From Blasia pusilla (lineage: Eukaryota; Marchantiophyta; Marchantiopsida; Blasiales): DNA of 64,000 bases. The stretch covers positions 38,874,001 through 38,938,000 of the forward strand of contig CM114274.1 of assembly GCA_050084515.1 (NCBI GenBank), in the 5' to 3' direction. Shown in pieces: positions 13,852-25,686 of the stretch. The number at the start of each line of letters is the position of its first letter. Position 1 is the first letter of the stretch. A model generated the notes under the pieces. That model ran no database searches and was not told where the DNA came from. It worked only from the letters and a program-made list of their open reading frames with translations. The translations under genes were made by a program, and so were the position numbers.

Positions 13852-16462
13852 ATGGCGGGATTGGAATTGAGGGAGCTGGGGAGCACAGGTTTGAAAGTGA
13901 GCTGTATAGGATATGGAGCATCGCCTCTGGGCAATGCCTTCCACGACAAGCTGGGAGAGGAAGACCAAATCGCGTCCGTGCACGAAGCTGCGCGTCTGGG
14001 TATCAACTTCTTTGACGTTTCCCCGTAAGTAGTGCCCAGTTTGTTGATTGTGGGCATTCATTCATTCATTCTCTGTTGTCGTGGATGCCGTTTCGTGGCC
14101 TTCTTTCAAGCTCCCAATTTCGCAATGCGGCATTATTTCGTCTCACGAGCGCAGCTCTCGAATGTCTGCCTGCCTGCATGAGGGAATGAAAGAAGCTCAG
14201 GTTAGTTCACTTGTGGGCGTTGAATTCATTCTGGCAACCTATGCCGCTTGGACATATTGTGAATGGTTGAAGCGATTAATTTCTGCAGTGGGATGATTGG
14301 TGCTGTCCAGCTACTATGGGAATACGCTTGCTGAACTGGTGCTGGGGAAGGCTCTAAAGACAATGCCAATTCCGAGAGAGAAGTATATCCTTTCCACCAA
14401 ATGCGGACGTTATGGAAATGGATTCGATTTTTCGGCTGAGCGTGTCACTGCGAGTGTTGATGAGAGCCTCAAGCGCTTGAACGTGGATTATCTGGATCTA
14501 ATCCAGTGCCATGATATCGAATTCGGGTCTCTTGATCAGGTTCATGCCGATGCCCTGTCCAACCCTTGTTTTACTCACTGTGAGGATTATGAGAATTGTG
14601 CTGAGCATGAGTTTGGTGGTGACATGCGTGGAGCAGATTAACTGATCCTACTTTGCAAAGTGACGCTAGTCTCATGAGTAGTGTTATCACCGTGTGTGGT
14701 GGACTTAGATCTGGGGAAGCATACTGGCATGCATGCAATGCCATTTCTATGGATTCGTCGATCGTTTCCAATGACCTGAATCTGATCCTGGACAAGAAAA
14801 TGGTATAGATATTGGGTTTGAAAGATTGGATAGGAAAGGTGTTAGAAAGCAAGGATTTGTTTTCCGTAGTCGACCTAATTAACCCCATCTGCTAATTTCC
14901 GCGACTTCAAAATGATCAAAATCTGTGATAACCCTGATCATTTTCAGGATCCTTATAAAGTCTTACCATTGAGGAGGTGCTAAAGCAGGATTAAGGAACC
15001 CATTGGAGCAGTAATTGCGTTGTCGTATGCATGTCGAGGATGAGCGGGTCACAACAACTGAGGAAAGTGATATGAGCTTGAGTTCTAGAGATAAGTCTCC
15101 TCAGGTAAGGATGAGTTATGAAGGACCTTGTGTTGCCTAACCCCAAAAGAAGCGTTGCAGCATGGTTTGGTTGGTTAGATCGGTATGTCTTACAAAACAA
15201 ACTTCCATTGTGGCAGGTAATATCAGAGACAATTCCTGCTCTTCAAAAGTTGAAGGAGACTGGGAAGGTCAAATTCATAGGCATCACCGGTCTTCCATTG
15301 AAAATTTTCCAGTATGTGTTGGATCGGGTGCCCCCGGGAACAGTGGATGTAACACTCTCCTATTGTCACTACAGCCTGAATGATACGGCATTATTAGATT
15401 CTTTGCCATACTTGAAGAGCAAGGGTGTGGGAATCATCAATGCCTCACCACTTTCAATGGCCCTCCTTACAGTAAGAGGTCCTCCAGATTGGCATCCTGC
15501 TCCAGAAAATCTTAAGGTCTTTTTCCTGTGCTAAACCTTCCACTGCTTGCCTAATTGCAATGTAGTCATACACCTTCTCATGCACATCTCAGTCTGTAGG
15601 TGGTGTGCCCATAATGGTCTGTTTACTGTGTGCTAGCAAGTCTGAAGGTCGGTTGGGCTTCTTGGGTATGGATCATGCCACGACAGATGTAGAATTTTGC
15701 TGACTCAAGTAACTCAAGACGAAGCAAACTCACTCCTTTCATTTTTCCCAGTCTGCTTGTGCAGCTGCAGCCGCACACTGTCAAAGTAAAGGGCAAAGCA
15801 TTTCAAAACTGGCTCTTCAATACTCCTTGAGCAATTGTGACATCGCAACAACTTTGGTCGGAATGAATACGGTTGAGCAGGTCCTTTCTTACCCTCTTCT
15901 TATCACCAACTGTTATGTTCACACACCATTTACAACTCATTTAATAGTTCAATGGTTATGATTACTCAGACCAGTACATTTCTCCTTCCTTCTGGATAAG
16001 TACTACTGGTACCGTCAGCCAGGTTGTGGTTCTTCGTTTTGTGCGCTTTCTAGGACAATCCTATACGAGTCAGGAGAGTTTGGGTTTTAGTCACTGTCAT
16101 AGGATGGCAAACTAAATGACAATGAAGCATGTTGTGAGCAAATGCAAGACTTGTATGTTTAATCATCCCACGATCAGCGCAAGTCTTTCAACATCAGGCT
16201 GTTGACTGGCAATCAACCAGACTATACCCTTGGTATGCGGGAATGCAGAGGTTGATGCACTGTGCTCTAGATCTGCACCAAGCACTTGGATTGTAAGTCT
16301 GTGGTCCATGTTTTGCGTTTCCAGGTGCGAAGCAACGTGGAAACAGCCGTGGAGATTTCACAGGGTAGAGGTTTAGATTCTCAGCTTCTAGCTGAGGTGG
16401 ATAGCATTCTCCAGCCAGTGAAAAACTTAACATGGCCCAGTGGTAGGGAAGAGAATAATTGA
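13852..16462 (+). CDS. L-GalDH: L-galactose dehydrogenase (aldo-keto reductase)
   Basis: Oxidises L-galactose to L-galactono-1,4-lactone with NAD+, the next-to-last step of the Smirnoff-Wheeler ascorbate pathway, in the cytosol. Five exons, 13852-14024, 14311-14539, 15217-15516, 15752-15880 and 16325-16462, join in phase to 322 codons plus TGA, matching the usual plant length of about 319. Aldo-keto reductase landmarks are visible. The N-terminal strand has LRELGSTGLKVS. The catalytic residues are Asp55 in FFDVSPYYG, Tyr59 or Tyr60, Lys88 in ILSTKCGRYG and His125 in LIQCHDIEFG. FIGITGLPL, VDVTLSYCHYSLND and the C-terminal LTWPSG follow. The start is the first ATG of the frame, preceded by a purine-rich leader, and gives the family's N-terminus. 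All introns are GT-AG. Nothing looks broken. It lies about 4.6 kb downstream of NAA25 on the same strand, with no sign of a functional link. Confidence 0.96.
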
Positions 16463-18576
16463 GTTGACAGCAGCGAGGATTTATGATTGTCTTTAGAAAC
16501 TCCATTGTGATGAGAGAAAATTCATATGGTTTCCATACTATTCTATGAGTTCCATGTTCTCATTTGTAGTGCGTACTAATTCCTCAGCTGGCCTTCTAGG
16601 TGCTTCTCCTTTTTCAACCTTGAGTCCATAAGTTTCCCTTTTCTAATTTTCTTTTCTCAATCAATGAGGTCTTTTTTATCATTCACCATCATGAACCTTA
16701 TCCCAGCGCGCATAACTCTATTAAATTCTCTCATGATCCCTCTTTTATCATTCTTGATGCACCTTTTTTCGTCCTCCATTTGGTATCCAATGTGCCTAGT
16801 ATCAAATGCATCTTTCACAATCATTTATTTAAAGTAGAATTGTCATAAAAAGAATTTAAATTTTTCTGCTGGTTTCAAAGTCTTCCACTACCTCATACCT
16901 TGCATGGCCCTCGCCTCCTTGGTTTTGCCACCTTGCCCACTCACCCTCCTACCTCTCGAGTTACTACATTGACGAGTCCATTCTAAAAACAATGATAGCT
17001 TTTGGGCTATGATTGTACACATGAAATTTTTGGGCGTCTTTTACTAGCGATCTTTTTGTGTAGGGTGACAAAGATGCCCTGATTACGTAGATTCTCTTGT
17101 GTAGGGCAATAGAGATGTTGTACATTACGGAATAGGGCTACTCCATACACCATAAGATGCCCAAGATTTTGTTCTTATTTATTGAATCCTTATCCCACTA
17201 TCACTTCTCTACTTTGATGCCTAAATTTCAAAATTTTCTCTTAATCTCCACTACTCTTAATTGCATAAATTTGATATCAACCACGTTGCATTAATGACAA
17301 TGTACACATAGTTACTCAGGTCCAAGAATAGTTACAAATTGGTTGGAGAAAAGAGTAAGAGATGTTAACAAAGTTATTATTGCCTCATGGAAGGAACTTG
17401 TATTGGAAAAATAGGAAGACGTCCTAATTATTATGAGAGTGTCTTCTTTCTTATTTGGTATACTCACCAAAACCACTTCTTTTATAGTGTAAACATGGGG
17501 AGAGGGCCAACTTTGCACACAAAATGCTAAGTAATAATGTCAACCCACTATTTCCCAATGTTGAATATTTCATCACTATTTGAGTAATGAAATGTTTCCT
17601 CTATTATTGCCATCTTTTCAAATGCAATTTCTACTAGAGAGTAAGAGCATAGCTCATGCAAATCTTCACATGCACCCATAGTGATAAAAAGTAAAACACT
17701 CCTTTTTGGCTTGTGTGGATGTCCACCAGCAATCTTGTATATATTATGGGCATCCCAAGGTTTTCAAGATACTTAAGTTCAGGTCTAGTGGTTATTTGTG
17801 GCAATACATGGTATTGATCAAGCAATCAATGCGTGTGGTCCTCTCCAAAAGTGTTCCTTGTTGCCAATGAACAAAAGAAAAGTGATATTCGCACATATGT
17901 TTTGAACCCAAAATGTCTTCCTATGAATTATAATTCAATATGAGAATTGGGAAATCCTAGTTACTAGCGTATGGAGAAGGAAAACGGTGTGTGGATTCAA
18001 GCACATATTATGTGACATTTTGACATAAGTCATAATATTTTTGTTCTTCCGATACTTCAAACTTGCGAAATCACAAAAATACTAGTAAGGTACTAGAACT
18101 ACAAATACTAGGAAGGGGTGTGAGATTTAAAAAGAGCCATTCAAATTAAACTAAGTTTTTATGGGGGTTATTCTAAAAATTGGGCATGTCTTGCTATATG
18201 TCATATGTCTAGGGTGTTGGTTTGGGCCCATGCCATACAAGCTATGTGTCAATCCTCGTATTCTAAAACAACACTAAAAATTTCCAATAGATGTGCATGA
18301 ATGAATGTGGCAAAAGAGTCCCATTTTCATACTTTGCAAAATATGAGTTTTGATTTATCCACAATCTTACCTCCCTACCTATTCAATTGCATTTGAACAC
18401 AAGTCCTTTCTTACAAGGGTTACGTATTTTACTTTTGAAATATTTGATATTAATCATAAGCTCTTGCAAAAAAAATATCATCTAAAGGAACAATGTAAAG
18501 GAGATCAAGGTAACGAATGGGTTGCATGCCTATCATTTCTGCAAAGATATTTCTAGCCATATTTTGGAATTGTTCT
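16463..18576. other. AT-rich intergenic DNA
   Basis: From the L-GalDH stop to the left end of retroelement C. It probably starts with the 3' UTR. The remainder is AT-rich with no open frame I recognise and no clear repeat structure. The last four bases, TTCT (18573-18576), are the left target duplication of element C. Confidence 0.6.
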
Positions 18577-19093
18577 TGTCACGTCTTTTAGGATAGATCG
18601 GTGAGATCTAGTAGAGTGTCTTTCTGAGTAGTGGAGGACAAGCTCAGTAGGTCGAGGATGAACTGCTAAGGCCTTGAGAAACCTGAGAGAGCAGGTTTTC
18701 CCTTTGTTTTGGTTCATTTGGAGCCATATTGAAGAACTTACTATTTTTAGGTAAGTACCATTTTGAGTATATGATCTACTTTCTATTTTTGGTAAGTGGC
18801 CATTGACCTCGTATATCAGATCAAGAGGCAAGGAAGTGACTTGGGAGCATAAGTTACCATGGAGAGAGCTTGGGAGAGCGGAGGGGTATACCTCAAGGAG
18901 AGAGAGCTTGAGAGTTCATTCTCTCTTTGTTGAACCTCTTGGCATGAGGCGACGGAGCTATGGTCTTGCTTGCCTTGTGTATGTGACCCAAGCCTCTCAT
19001 TAGGAGAGTGGGTTTGGTTTGACATTGAGAGATATGTGACAGTGCACACATGCGAGAACTATGGTGTTGTGAGAGATATTGGATCTTATTTTA
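18577..19093 (+). repeat. A1 terminal repeat of element C
   Basis: About 517 bp, starting TGTCACGTCTTTTAGG and ending ...GGATCTTATTTTA. It matches A2 of the same element (54322-54840) along its length. Unlike A2, it is not followed by the B segment (ATTGGAGATATT...) but runs directly into the leader (CAAAGAGAGAATG). Confidence 0.88.
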
Positions 19094-20618
19094 CAAAGAG
19101 AGAATGTGTGAGTAAGAGAGCTTCATGGGGGAGCTCGCTGGTTGCTCGATGTTTTGTGCAGGTTAGGGGACCGTGTTCCCTGCTTCATGGCTCATGGGAG
19201 TGCTCGCCGGAGCAAGAGCCGTGCGAGTTTGCTATTTTGCTTTGCTGATTTTTTGTACGGCAGAGTGGCACGTGGAAGCGCTGCCCAATTTTTGATAGGA
19301 ATTGAGTATGGGGGCAGATTGCTCCATGCCAGTGCTCTCGGGAGCACCATGAAGCTTGTTGATTTGTGTTCTCATAGGTTTTACATTTTCGTTGGGAAAA
19401 ATCAGCGCGGAAGCGTTGCCAAATTTTGTGTAGGAGAAAGAGACATTGGGCTTTACGACAGTCCCTGTCAATTTTTCTGGAATATTCAATTTCAAATATT
19501 TTTTGATGCCCTTGTACATCGTGAAGTTGTGCACGATGTGCAAAAAATAGTGCGCAATTTGGAGTTGCAAGCAAAAAGTTATGGTCAATCTTGCAAAACT
19601 GCCATTGTTGGCGATTTTTAGGGTTAAATGGTTCAAACCCTAAACCAGCCGCCGCGCCGGTGGTGGCCGTCGCCGTTATAGTCACCGTCAATAGTCCACG
19701 TTCCAGCGTAGATCTTCGCTACTGCCTAGCGCTGCTTAGAGCCGCATTCGGCCGTTCTTCTCCCTTGGTTGCCATTGCCGCCATTATAGAGTGGAGGGTC
19801 TTCCACAACCACCGTTGATTCTCTAACTTGCGCCGCCATCACGTACTTTGGTTTGGCTCCCACCGTCATCGCAATTTCTTCATCAACCAGTGATGGCAGG
19901 TGACCTCCGGTTATGGTGTTTGAGTTTTCATTTCATGTTGCTATGTTGTGATTGGTAGCCGCTCAACGACGATCGAGTACCTTGGCGTGACGCCCGTAGC
20001 CGCAACGCGCCGCCGATTACCGCGTCGTGCCGCTTATGGCCGTACCGCACCATCTCAATCGCGGAGCCGCTCCTTCAATAAGGAGCAGAGTGTGTGAATT
20101 TTGATTGAGGAGGGTATGCCGTTGAGTGCCGCACCCCATTCCCGAGTGCCATGTCGGTTGTAGCCGTTCCGTGCCGCCAGTGCCACACCGGACCGCCGAA
20201 GGTGCACCGCACATCGAGGAGGTTTGAGCAGCGTCTGTACGAGAGGAGTACGACTTACTGATTGGAGGAGTTTTCTTCACGAACGAGTTGGGGTCGAGAT
20301 TTGTAGTTGCCGAGGAGCGGCATCGACATTATTGTCAGGTTATCCATTCTGGTCTCTTACCCTGCACGTGTGAGGAATTTCTGGATATTGGGTTTCGTGC
20401 TGATGCTAGGAGCATCGATGATGTATGGCTTTAGGGGACATAGACCTGTGTGGGATGTCTAGAGTCGAGGATGGTTTGTCGATGAGACGATAGATCAGTT
20501 GATTTGCCGCACCACGTTGCTTGTTGCCGCACAACATACGTCTCAGTGAGAGAGTGTAGATTGAGTGTCGCATGTTTAGTTTGAGTGATTGAGGGATTAC
20601 TCATGAGATTGAGAGTGA
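19094..20618 (+). other. 5' leader of element C
   Basis: A non-coding leader homologous to the leader of element E (36651-38220, opposite strand). It includes a telobox-like AAACCCTAAA at about 19634-19644 and a GC-rich, CCG-rich part around 19650-19850. A clear tRNA primer-binding site could not be identified just after A1. A 159-codon open frame at 19142-19621 is not conserved as an intact frame in E and looks fortuitous. Confidence 0.6.
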
Positions 20619-20878
20619 TTGTGTGAGAGGGGCACGACGACCATCACGACGTCTTTTCAGGATTTTGAGAGGCGAGGTAGTGGACCTGAGAGTAGCTCTA
20701 AAGGGTTTACGTGGAGTGGTGTGAGATTTCGAGGTCTCCACGTGAGAGACCACCTTGATCTCCTTTTGTGTCATCTTCAGGCGAGGGGGAGCGTATGGAA
20801 GAGTGTGTTAGTGATCCACCGTACACATTGAGTGGTCCTACCACTTGGGCCTACGAGATGGACGACCGTGATAGAGGA
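20619..20878 (+). pseudogene. gag of element C, 5' fragment
   Basis: N-terminal part of Gag, running through SGPTTWAYEMDDRDRG up to the point where element E is inserted. The same segment in element E reads SGPTSWAYEMDDQGRG. One frameshift lies near 20770-20820. The gene continues at 38711 (YRFLGAIGII...), so the two pieces are halves of a single gag. Confidence 0.82.
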
Positions 20879-21644
20879 TGTCGTGCGCATACACATCGCT
20901 ACACAACAAACATCACTGTCATCGAACACACACACAAACACACACGATCCCATGCTCACTCGTGACATCCATACACAGAGGCGAGAAGTACCAAAATATC
21001 TCCAATTAAAGTAAGATCCAATCTCTCTCTACACCATCTCACACCATAGCTCTCAAAGGTGTGCACTCTCTCTCATGTCAAACCAAACCCACTCTCCTAA
21101 TGAGAGGCTTGGGTTACACTCACAAGGCAAGGGACCATAGCTCCGCCGCCTTATGCCAAGAGGTTCAACAAAGAGAGAATGAGCTCTCAAGCTCTCTCTC
21201 TTGGAGGTATATCCCCTTCCCTCTCCCAAACCCTCTCAACGGTAACCTATGCTCGGAGGTCACCTCCTTGGCTCTTGACCTACTGTAGCGGGTCAAGGAC
21301 CACTTCCCAAAGTGGAAAGTCAAATATCCCCAATATGGAAACTTACCCTAAATAGTAAGTTTCTCTATATGGATCCAAATGAAACGAAGGGGAAACCTGC
21401 TCTCTCAGGTTTCACGGGGCCTCAACAGGTCATCCTCGACCTCATGGGCCTGTCCTCCACTACTCGTGCAGACGCTCTGCTAGATCCCACCGATCTATCA
21501 TAACAGTCGTGACAGTTGTTGTGCGCATACACATCGCTACACAACATACATCATTGTCATCGAACACACACACAAATACACACGATCCCATGCTAACTCA
21601 TGACATCCATACATAGAGGCGAGAAGTACCATCATATCTCCAAT
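20879..21644 (-). repeat. B1-A2-B2 3' repeat block of element E
   Basis: On the element strand: B1 21644-21517, spacer AC 21516-21515, A2 21514-21008 and B2 21007-20879. B1 and B2 both start ATTGGAGATAT and end with the GCGCAC(G/A)ACA terminus. A2 starts TGTCACG and ends GGATCTTACTTTA. Beyond 21644, six bases (cgcccg) separate B1 from the inserted element A. Confidence 0.87.
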
Positions 21645-21650
21645 CGCCCG

Positions 21651-22409
21651 TGTCATGCGCATACATATCGCTACATAACATACATCGCTGGTCACATCTA
21701 CACCACACAACACCGATCTTCCCCACACACGGGTCGATCTACACATGTACAAAAATCAACTCATATATATACATGGAGATCACACAACAAGAATAAAGAG
21801 TAGTAAAAACTGCACACCCCGCCTAAAACTCCACTCCTCAATCTACATCGGCATATCGAGCCTCGTCCACCATGTGCTATCAAGGAATCCAGACGCTAGC
21901 ACCCTAGTCCTATCTCACACATATACAAGGGAGATGCTCCAACGGCCCAACATGAGAAAGATGGCTTAGGAAAGCCACCTTCCTCTCTTATATAGGGTTC
22001 GGAAGAGCCAAAAGGCTCTTCCCCTAAAAATAGCCCTCCCCTTGGTAACCTGCCTGCACATGTTACTAGGGGCGGGTGACCTGATTAACAAGTCACCCGG
22101 ATGTGAAAGACCTCAACATGAAAGTTATCAGAAACAACGTTCCTGACACAATGGACATATCCTCAACCTCATCCGATACAGTGGGACAAATTTACACTCA
22201 AGATAGTCCGCTAGCTCCTACGCCCTATCCACGATAGATCTCGGCGTATCAGCTATCCAGATGTGACAGTTGTCGTGCGCATACATATCGCTACACAACA
22301 TACATCGCTCGTCACATCTACACCACACAACAACGATCTTCCCCACACACGGGTCGATCCACACATGTACAAACAATCAACTCATACATATACATGGAGA
22401 TCACACAAC
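21651..22409 (-). repeat. B1-A2-B2 3' repeat block of element A
   Basis: On the element strand: B1 22409-22271 (GTTGTGTGATCTCC ... GCGCACGACA), spacer AC, A2 22268-21789 (TGTCACATCTGG ... CTTTATTCTT), B2 21788-21651. A2 carries a TATATAAG promoter motif (21994-21987) preceded by a hairpin (22022-22001). Confidence 0.88.
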
Positions 22410-22428
22410 CGCCCTCCTAGCTGGCAGT
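22410..22428 (-). other. polypurine tract of element A
   Basis: On the element strand, GCCAGCTAGGAGGGCG abuts the first base of B1. A purine run ending in CG before B1 is found in all four elements, so plus-strand synthesis would begin with B. Confidence 0.7.
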
Positions 22429-22484
22429 TGGATCCCCCAACTCCAGATAGAAACCGTCACATCTCTGTGACATGACCTACTATC

Positions 22485-22632
22485 CTATACACATCTCGCA
22501 CACATCCATCGTCCCGTGGGAACCACATCAAGAGGAGGGTTTAGACATAACATATGCCACCCTCGAGAACAACCATCACATACCAACATGGTGGCTGCAC
22601 CCCTCGCAGATTCACACAACATACACCTCAAG
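22485..22632 (-). CDS. PHD finger at C-terminus of element A integrase
   Basis: The last 48 codons of pol before the stop have the C4HC3 spacing of a PHD finger: RCMLC, MLVCDGCSRGWHMLCL and GRWMCARC. PHD fingers typically read methylated or unmodified histone H3 tails. At the integrase C-terminus this would take the place of the chromodomain found in chromoviruses and could guide target choice, which is inference. A frameshift upstream separates it from the integrase frame in this copy. Confidence 0.85.
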
Positions 22633-23790
22633 CTTGCAAATACCACTGCCAAGCTCGGATCCACCATCCATCTACGTTCGGAAGATGACATGGCGCACAA
22701 TTGCGCACATGATCCTTCCAAACCATACCATCCCGTCCCTCCAACATGAGGACTCTGGTTGATAATACCTCGCGCACACGTAGGATCGTGGGCCATGCAG
22801 TGACATCTAGCGTCGTGGGTGCCGCCTGCTGTAAATACACGTAACCTCCTAATCCCTGGACGATAACCTCCTCCATGAATGTTCACGTACCTCAATGTAT
22901 CTCTATGCTGAGCAATAGCTAAGTTCTCAAAGGCCATAGGCATAACTCTAGGAAAAACCTCCGCCCTCTGAGAACATGCTTGTACCCACACATCTGGATC
23001 ATCAAGATCTAACACCTCCGCCATGTCACGTTGAATGGCTGTAGGTAAATCTGGATCTCTCCCAAAGAGAAAAAAGTATAGTGAAAATGACGCCAAGGAT
23101 GCCTGCCGACTAAAGCGATAACCCATAGCCAACCATGGCAACTATAGGTCCCACTCCCTCCACTGTCCCCGCTGCAAGCCATACTTGCGCAATCCTCTCT
23201 TCACCGTCTGTACCACTCTCTCCGCCAACCCATCTGGCTTAGGATGATCTCTGGATGTGGTGCGGGGATCTATCAACACCTGATCATACAAAGCCTGAAA
23301 CTCTCCCCTGAACTCGGTACCCTGGTCAGTCAACACCTCCGCCGGTGCACCAAAGTAACTAAGCACACAATCTAGAAACGCATAAGCTGTTCCCTCGCTT
23401 GCCTTGTCCGGTAGTGCCACCAACTCTATCCACTTGGAGAAATGCTCCACCATGACCAACACGTACCTATGATGACGCCCCGTCAATGGCAAAGGTCCCG
23501 CAAAGTCTGAACTCCACCGATAACCTAAACCCATAATAGGCAACGGATGTAACTACGGAGTGGGAACATTGAAGGATGCTCGCACTGTGTCACATACCAT
23601 ACATCTGGCCACAAACTGCTGTACCCCAGTATGCATGCCACGCCACCAATACTGAACCTGGAGTAAGCTATAAGTACGCTTTACTCCAAAATGTCCCAAC
23701 TCCTCATGGGCATGTCGCACTACACGTGCTCGCTGGGAAGGATGAGGTACCACTTGTATCCTACCATCTCCCCATACTCACAAAATATGA
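22633..23790 (-). pseudogene. integrase of element A
   Basis: Ty3/gypsy-type integrase inserting the cDNA into chromosomes. In order there is an H2C2 zinc domain (HAHEELGHFGVKR and ARCMVC, about 23753-23570) and a catalytic core (23543-23142). The core has the DDE acids in SSDFAG, LTDQGTEF and DGLAERVVQT. A C-terminal part follows (FGRDPDLPTAIQRDMAEV; GPF/SH3-like region about 22900-22650). A stop lies between core and C-terminal part (23141) and the C-terminal part is frameshifted. The catalytic acids are intact. Confidence 0.85.
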
Positions 23791-23987
23791 GTCCCCTCCC
23801 ACCTGAACCTCTTGGCTCTCTTTAGGATCCAATCCCGCTCCCTAGCACTCACTATGCTCCGTATGACACCAGTGCACAAGAACTCCACAACCTCCACGTC
23901 GTCATGGATATCACGACCACATGTCGCCTCCTCACTGACCTCCAGATTCAAAGACTCATCATCCAACCCCACCACTGGAGTCATCAC

Positions 23988-24460
23988 CTATGGCTGACCT
24001 GCCATAGTCAACCAACAAAGATAGGCAGATGCATGCCAATCGGGCACCATCTCCTCATCACTCTCTCTATGCCATCGAGCTCCCGTGTCGTCTCTCTGAC
24101 TCGGACATGGGTTACGACTCAACCCATCCGCATCCTGGTTCAGCCGACCTGGCCTATGAACCACCTCAAACTCATACTCCTGTAGTAATAGAGCCCACCT
24201 GGCAAGCTTTCTCGTAAGCTTGTCAGACTCCATCAACCACCTCAATGGCTGATGATCAGTGATAAGTGTGAAAGGGTTGCCGAATAAATAGCACCTTAAA
24301 TGTGCCACGGCCCACACTGCAGCCAAACACTCTCCCTCGTAGGAGTTGTACTTCGCCTCTTCAATGTTGTTCGATCGGCTTGCGTAAGCCATAACGAACT
24401 CCCTCTCCATGTAATCCCTCTGAGTAAGCACTGCTCCTAGACCCAAAATGCTCCAATCCG
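23988..24460 (-). pseudogene. RNase H of element A
   Basis: Degrades the RNA strand during reverse transcription. Gypsy RNase H landmarks are GLGAVLTQ, SYEGECLAAVWAV, TDHQPLRWL and ARWALLLQEYEFEVVHRPG followed by NQDADGLSR. A single stop (TAG where C and its relatives read Gln, QLHTDW) separates it from RT; otherwise it is open into the link to integrase. Confidence 0.9.
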
Positions 24461-24467
24461 TATGTAA

Positions 24468-25608
24468 CTAGAATGGGCGATCCCTAACCGGTCTCTGTAA
24501 AATGGGTAAGGACGTCAACCTGTCCTTGAGCTCCTGAAATGCTCGCTCCTGATCATCTCCCCACAACCAAACCTGATCAAGTCTCGTCAACAAGGTCAAA
24601 GACTTTGCAATCGCACTAAAATCCTTGACATACCGTCGATAGAAGTTCGCCAGTCCAAGAAATGCCAGGACTCGACTCACATCTGTAGGGCGTGGAATCT
24701 GCTCAATAGCCTCTACCTTCGTCTGCTGAACGCCTAACCCACTCGGATATATGGTTTGTCCCAAGTACTCAATCTGCTCCTGAAAGAATCTGCACTTGCC
24801 TGGATGTAACTTCAGTCCATGTAACAACAATCGCCGAAACACCTCCTCTAGGTGTCGCTCATGCTCCTCAACCGTGGAACTGAAGATAAGAATATCATCT
24901 ATGTAACATTGTTCAAAATCCAAGCTAGCTAGAATCCTATCCATCACTCTCTGAAACTCTACAGACGCGTTCTTCAACCCAAATGGTAAGAACCGCCACT
25001 GATACAAGCAATCTCTCCCGAACCGATCTATCCCCCAGAATATTGTCTTCTCCCTGTCCTCCAACCTGATAGGAAGCTGATGATAGCCAGCACAAAGATC
25101 TAAAGTACTGAAGATCTTTGCATGCCCTACCGCATCAAAGATCTCCTCAGGACTAGGCATGGCGTACTGATCTGACCTCGTCTGTCGGTTGAGAGGACGG
25201 TAATCTCCGCACATCCGCCTATCCGTCCAATTGCCATACATATCCTTCTTTGCCGGCATGATTGTGGTAGATGCATACTCCCCATGTGATAACTCCACAA
25301 GTCATGACTCCTGCTCTGAATCAAGGCTCGCTCCATGTCGGAATACTTGTAGGGTCGACGAAAGATCGACGTATCACTAGCCAACTCAATCCGTATCCGG
25401 GACCCTTCAGCGTACCCAAGTCTCTCATATTGAAGGCAAAACAACTGACATGCCCTCTCAAAAACCTATGAGCTCGCCGTCGCTCTCCTCCTATCAACTT
25501 GAGACCTATCACAGGCTCCCAAGTCTCCATCGTGACCTCACTCGGAGAGGACGCAACCTCCGGCTTTGGTTGGTATGTAGCAACCCTAGCCACCTCCGCA
25601 ACAACCAC
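24468..25608 (-). pseudogene. reverse transcriptase of element A
   Basis: Makes cDNA from the element RNA. An uninterrupted 276-codon stretch (25298-24468) holds the core: MCGDYRPLNRQT, FSTLDLCAGYHQLPI, FLPFGLKNA, the active site CYIDDILIFS with its two Asp, and the thumb (IEYLGQTIYPSGLGV, FLGLANFYRRYVKDF). The 5' part (25608-25299, METWEPVIG...) is joined by one frameshift near 25400-25320. This is the only nearly complete RT core in the window. Confidence 0.93.
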
Positions 25609-25686
25609 TCTAGTCTAACCTCCTACACCATGCTCCACATCCGAAAAATGATAATATGCTACTCTAGCCGCCTTTGCACTCTCCGC

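Noticed and set aside
13539-14061. 172-codon minus-strand frame across the L-GalDH start
   Set aside because: Antisense to the GA-rich leader and exon 1 of a clearly recognised gene.
19142-19691. Overlapping 134-168 codon frames on both strands in the leader of C
   Set aside because: Not kept in the homologous leader of E; likely fortuitous.
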